This document shows, piece after piece, positions 62,649 to 64,000 of a DNA stretch of 64,000 nt. Location: NCBI GenBank assembly GCA_014898415.1, contig RCTD01000021.1, forward strand, positions 434,001 through 498,000, written 5' to 3'. Every line of letters begins with the position of its first letter. The stretch's first letter is position 1. The notes under the pieces are model-generated. The model was given only the letters and a program-made list of their open reading frames with translations. It did not search any database and had not been told where the DNA came from. Position numbers and translations under genes: made by a program. This DNA is from Stromatinia cepivora (lineage: Eukaryota > Ascomycota > Leotiomycetes > Helotiales > Sclerotiniaceae).

Positions 62649-62816
62649 GAAGATAGAGATGAAGATAGAGATGAAGATAGAGATGAAGATAGAGATGAAG
62701 ATAGAGATGAAGATAGAGATGAAGATAGAGATGAAGATAGAGATGAAGATAGAGATGAAGATAGAGATGAAGATAGAGATGAAGATAGAGATGAAGATAG
62801 AGATGAAGATAGAGAT
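62649..62816. repeat. 12-bp array GAAGATAGAGAT, 14 units
   Basis: Fourteen perfect 12-bp units beginning 128 bp after the GATGAG array. The period is a multiple of three, so long simple-sequence ORFs (EDRD, KIEM and ISIF types) appear on both strands. Degenerate GCGTGCTATGAG-like copies lie between the two arrays at about 62590-62640. Confidence 0.97.
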
Positions 62817-64000
62817 GAAGTGGAAGTGGGGATGGATGGTTGAGGGGAATGGATGGATGAGGGGGATGGATGAAGGAGCAGAGCTGCAGAGGGCGATTAC
62901 ATGGATGGAATACATGGATGGGATGGAAAATAAATGAAAAGATAATATAGGTTTGCTAGAGCGGTGCGAAGGTATGTATATGGGTATGTATGTGTATAGT
63001 GGGGAGAAGATGAAAAAAAAAGAGGTGATGGAATGGAATGTGAAGAGAGGGTATAGTGTTCAGGGTATGGTGTTCAGGGTATATATTTACTTTAGTGGGG
63101 TTTTTGTTGCGGAGGATGGAAGGATGGGATAGTGGGGGTTGTTAGGGTAGAGATTGTTAATGATATTGGTTTTGAGGTTGGGTTGAGGTTTGGTGGTGGA
63201 GGGAGAGGGGATGGATGAGGGGGATGAAGTGATTTCCCTGTTATTATTTTGGTCGATATTTTGTCATAGCGGGTCCTTGTTGTTGGTAAGTAAATACTTC
63301 CTTCTTGCCACTACTATTTTTTTTACCCGTTACTGTTACTGCTGTTCGCTACTATTCGTTACTGATAATTTACCTTTATTTCCCCTCATTTTCCCTCATT
63401 TCCTCAATGTTGAAACAAGGAGTTCTATGATAAAACTACGCGAATTTAACTAGATAATAGTGATGTCGACGTCAGGGGGGGTTTTTTTTTTGTTTGGTTG
63501 GGGAACTTGGATGTTGGGGAGGGAGGGGGTTTATATAGAGAGATATGGGGGTGGGGAATAGTAGTGTGGATGATCTGGAGGGTTGTTAGGAGGTGAGTGG
63601 GAGGTTGATTTTATGGGGGTTTGGGGATTTGGGCGACGTGGTGGGGTGGTGAATTGGAAGAATGGTATAAGTTGATCGATAAATACATTGCGAGAATTGA
63701 GAAATCTCTTGTAGATTGTGGAATTTGGATTTTAGATTTCGTTTATGGATGACGGAGGCATAACTCCTGTTCCGAGGAAGTGAATCGGCCGGTTCAAGAT
63801 GGAATCACAAGTTTAACATCTCAGCCTGGCTGCCAATTGGAGGGGCGGGGCTGACATGGAGAAGGAGGAAGGGAAGGTAGGTTATATAAATTCCACAAAG
63901 GTTTGATTTTCTTTTTCTACATCGTATTTTCATACGTCTGGAACGGGAGAATGAGGGTGTAGTGGTAGAGTACGCGTAGTGGATTGGTAATTGTGGGAGT

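Larger units (their letters stand above)
62259..64000. other. Repeat-rich, C-poor right end
   Basis: Apart from two tandem arrays, the plus strand is rich in G and T and poor in C between about 63040 and 63660. This is the mirror of the leader-like stretches upstream of plus-strand genes, so a minus-strand transcript start here is conceivable. No domain was recognised. Confidence 0.4.

Noticed and set aside
62369..62937. Met-Arg, Asp-Glu and Ile-Ser-Phe repeat ORFs
   Set aside because: Products of the GATGAG and GAAGATAGAGAT arrays.

Overview
This is nuclear DNA from a filamentous ascomycete. Genes are split by short introns (about 50-115 nt) with GTAAGT/GTATGT-like donors, CTAAC-like branch sites and TAG/CAG acceptors. 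Gene families are typical of Pezizomycotina (SAT4/rhodopsin-like membrane protein, fungal APC permease, GDS1-type winged helix, Zap1/ZafA-type zinc regulator). AT-rich intergenic DNA and overall protein character suggest a leotiomycete of the Sclerotiniaceae (Botrytis/Sclerotinia-like). That placement is inference; no marker gene here proves it.

Layout. 0.4-5.4 kb: a seven-helix SAT4-type membrane protein (-) and an amino-acid/GABA-type permease (+). 6.7-7.7 kb: a GNAT acetyltransferase whose last intron lacks an AG acceptor. 7.7-15 kb: no recognisable gene. 15-17.4 kb: a small PLDc_N membrane protein, a possible unassigned exon on the minus strand, and ribosomal protein uL29 (RPL35) with a telobox in its promoter. 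19-22 kb: decayed repeats, an unassigned minus-strand ORF, and a BCS1-type AAA ATPase pseudogene that has lost its P-loop. 24-26.3 kb: a zinc-responsive regulator of the Zap1/ZafA type (-) with candidate self-regulatory sites. 27.9-28.5 kb: a small putatively myristoylated protein. 29.3-33 kb: splicing helicase Prp5 (-), divergent from a mitochondrial HMG-box protein (33.4-34.6 kb, +). 37.5-39.2 kb: a neutral amino acid transporter of the AAAP family (-). 39.2-59.8 kb: about 20 kb with no convincing gene, but with minisatellites, recurring short motifs and a few coding-looking fragments. 59.8-61.1 kb: a GDS1-like winged-helix protein (+). 61.1-64 kb: purine-rich hexamer and dodecamer arrays and one small candidate ORF.

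The genes do not form a biosynthetic cluster. They are mostly housekeeping (ribosome, spliceosome, mitochondrial nucleoid) or nutrient related (two amino-acid transporters, a zinc regulator), separated by unusually long intergenic spaces. I found no convincing new system. The strongest leads are the missing splice acceptor in the GNAT gene, the P-loop-less BCS1 relic, the candidate ZafA autoregulatory cluster with the Cys repeat, and the cluster of an 11-bp motif (TGTACGGAGTA) near 55-56 kb.
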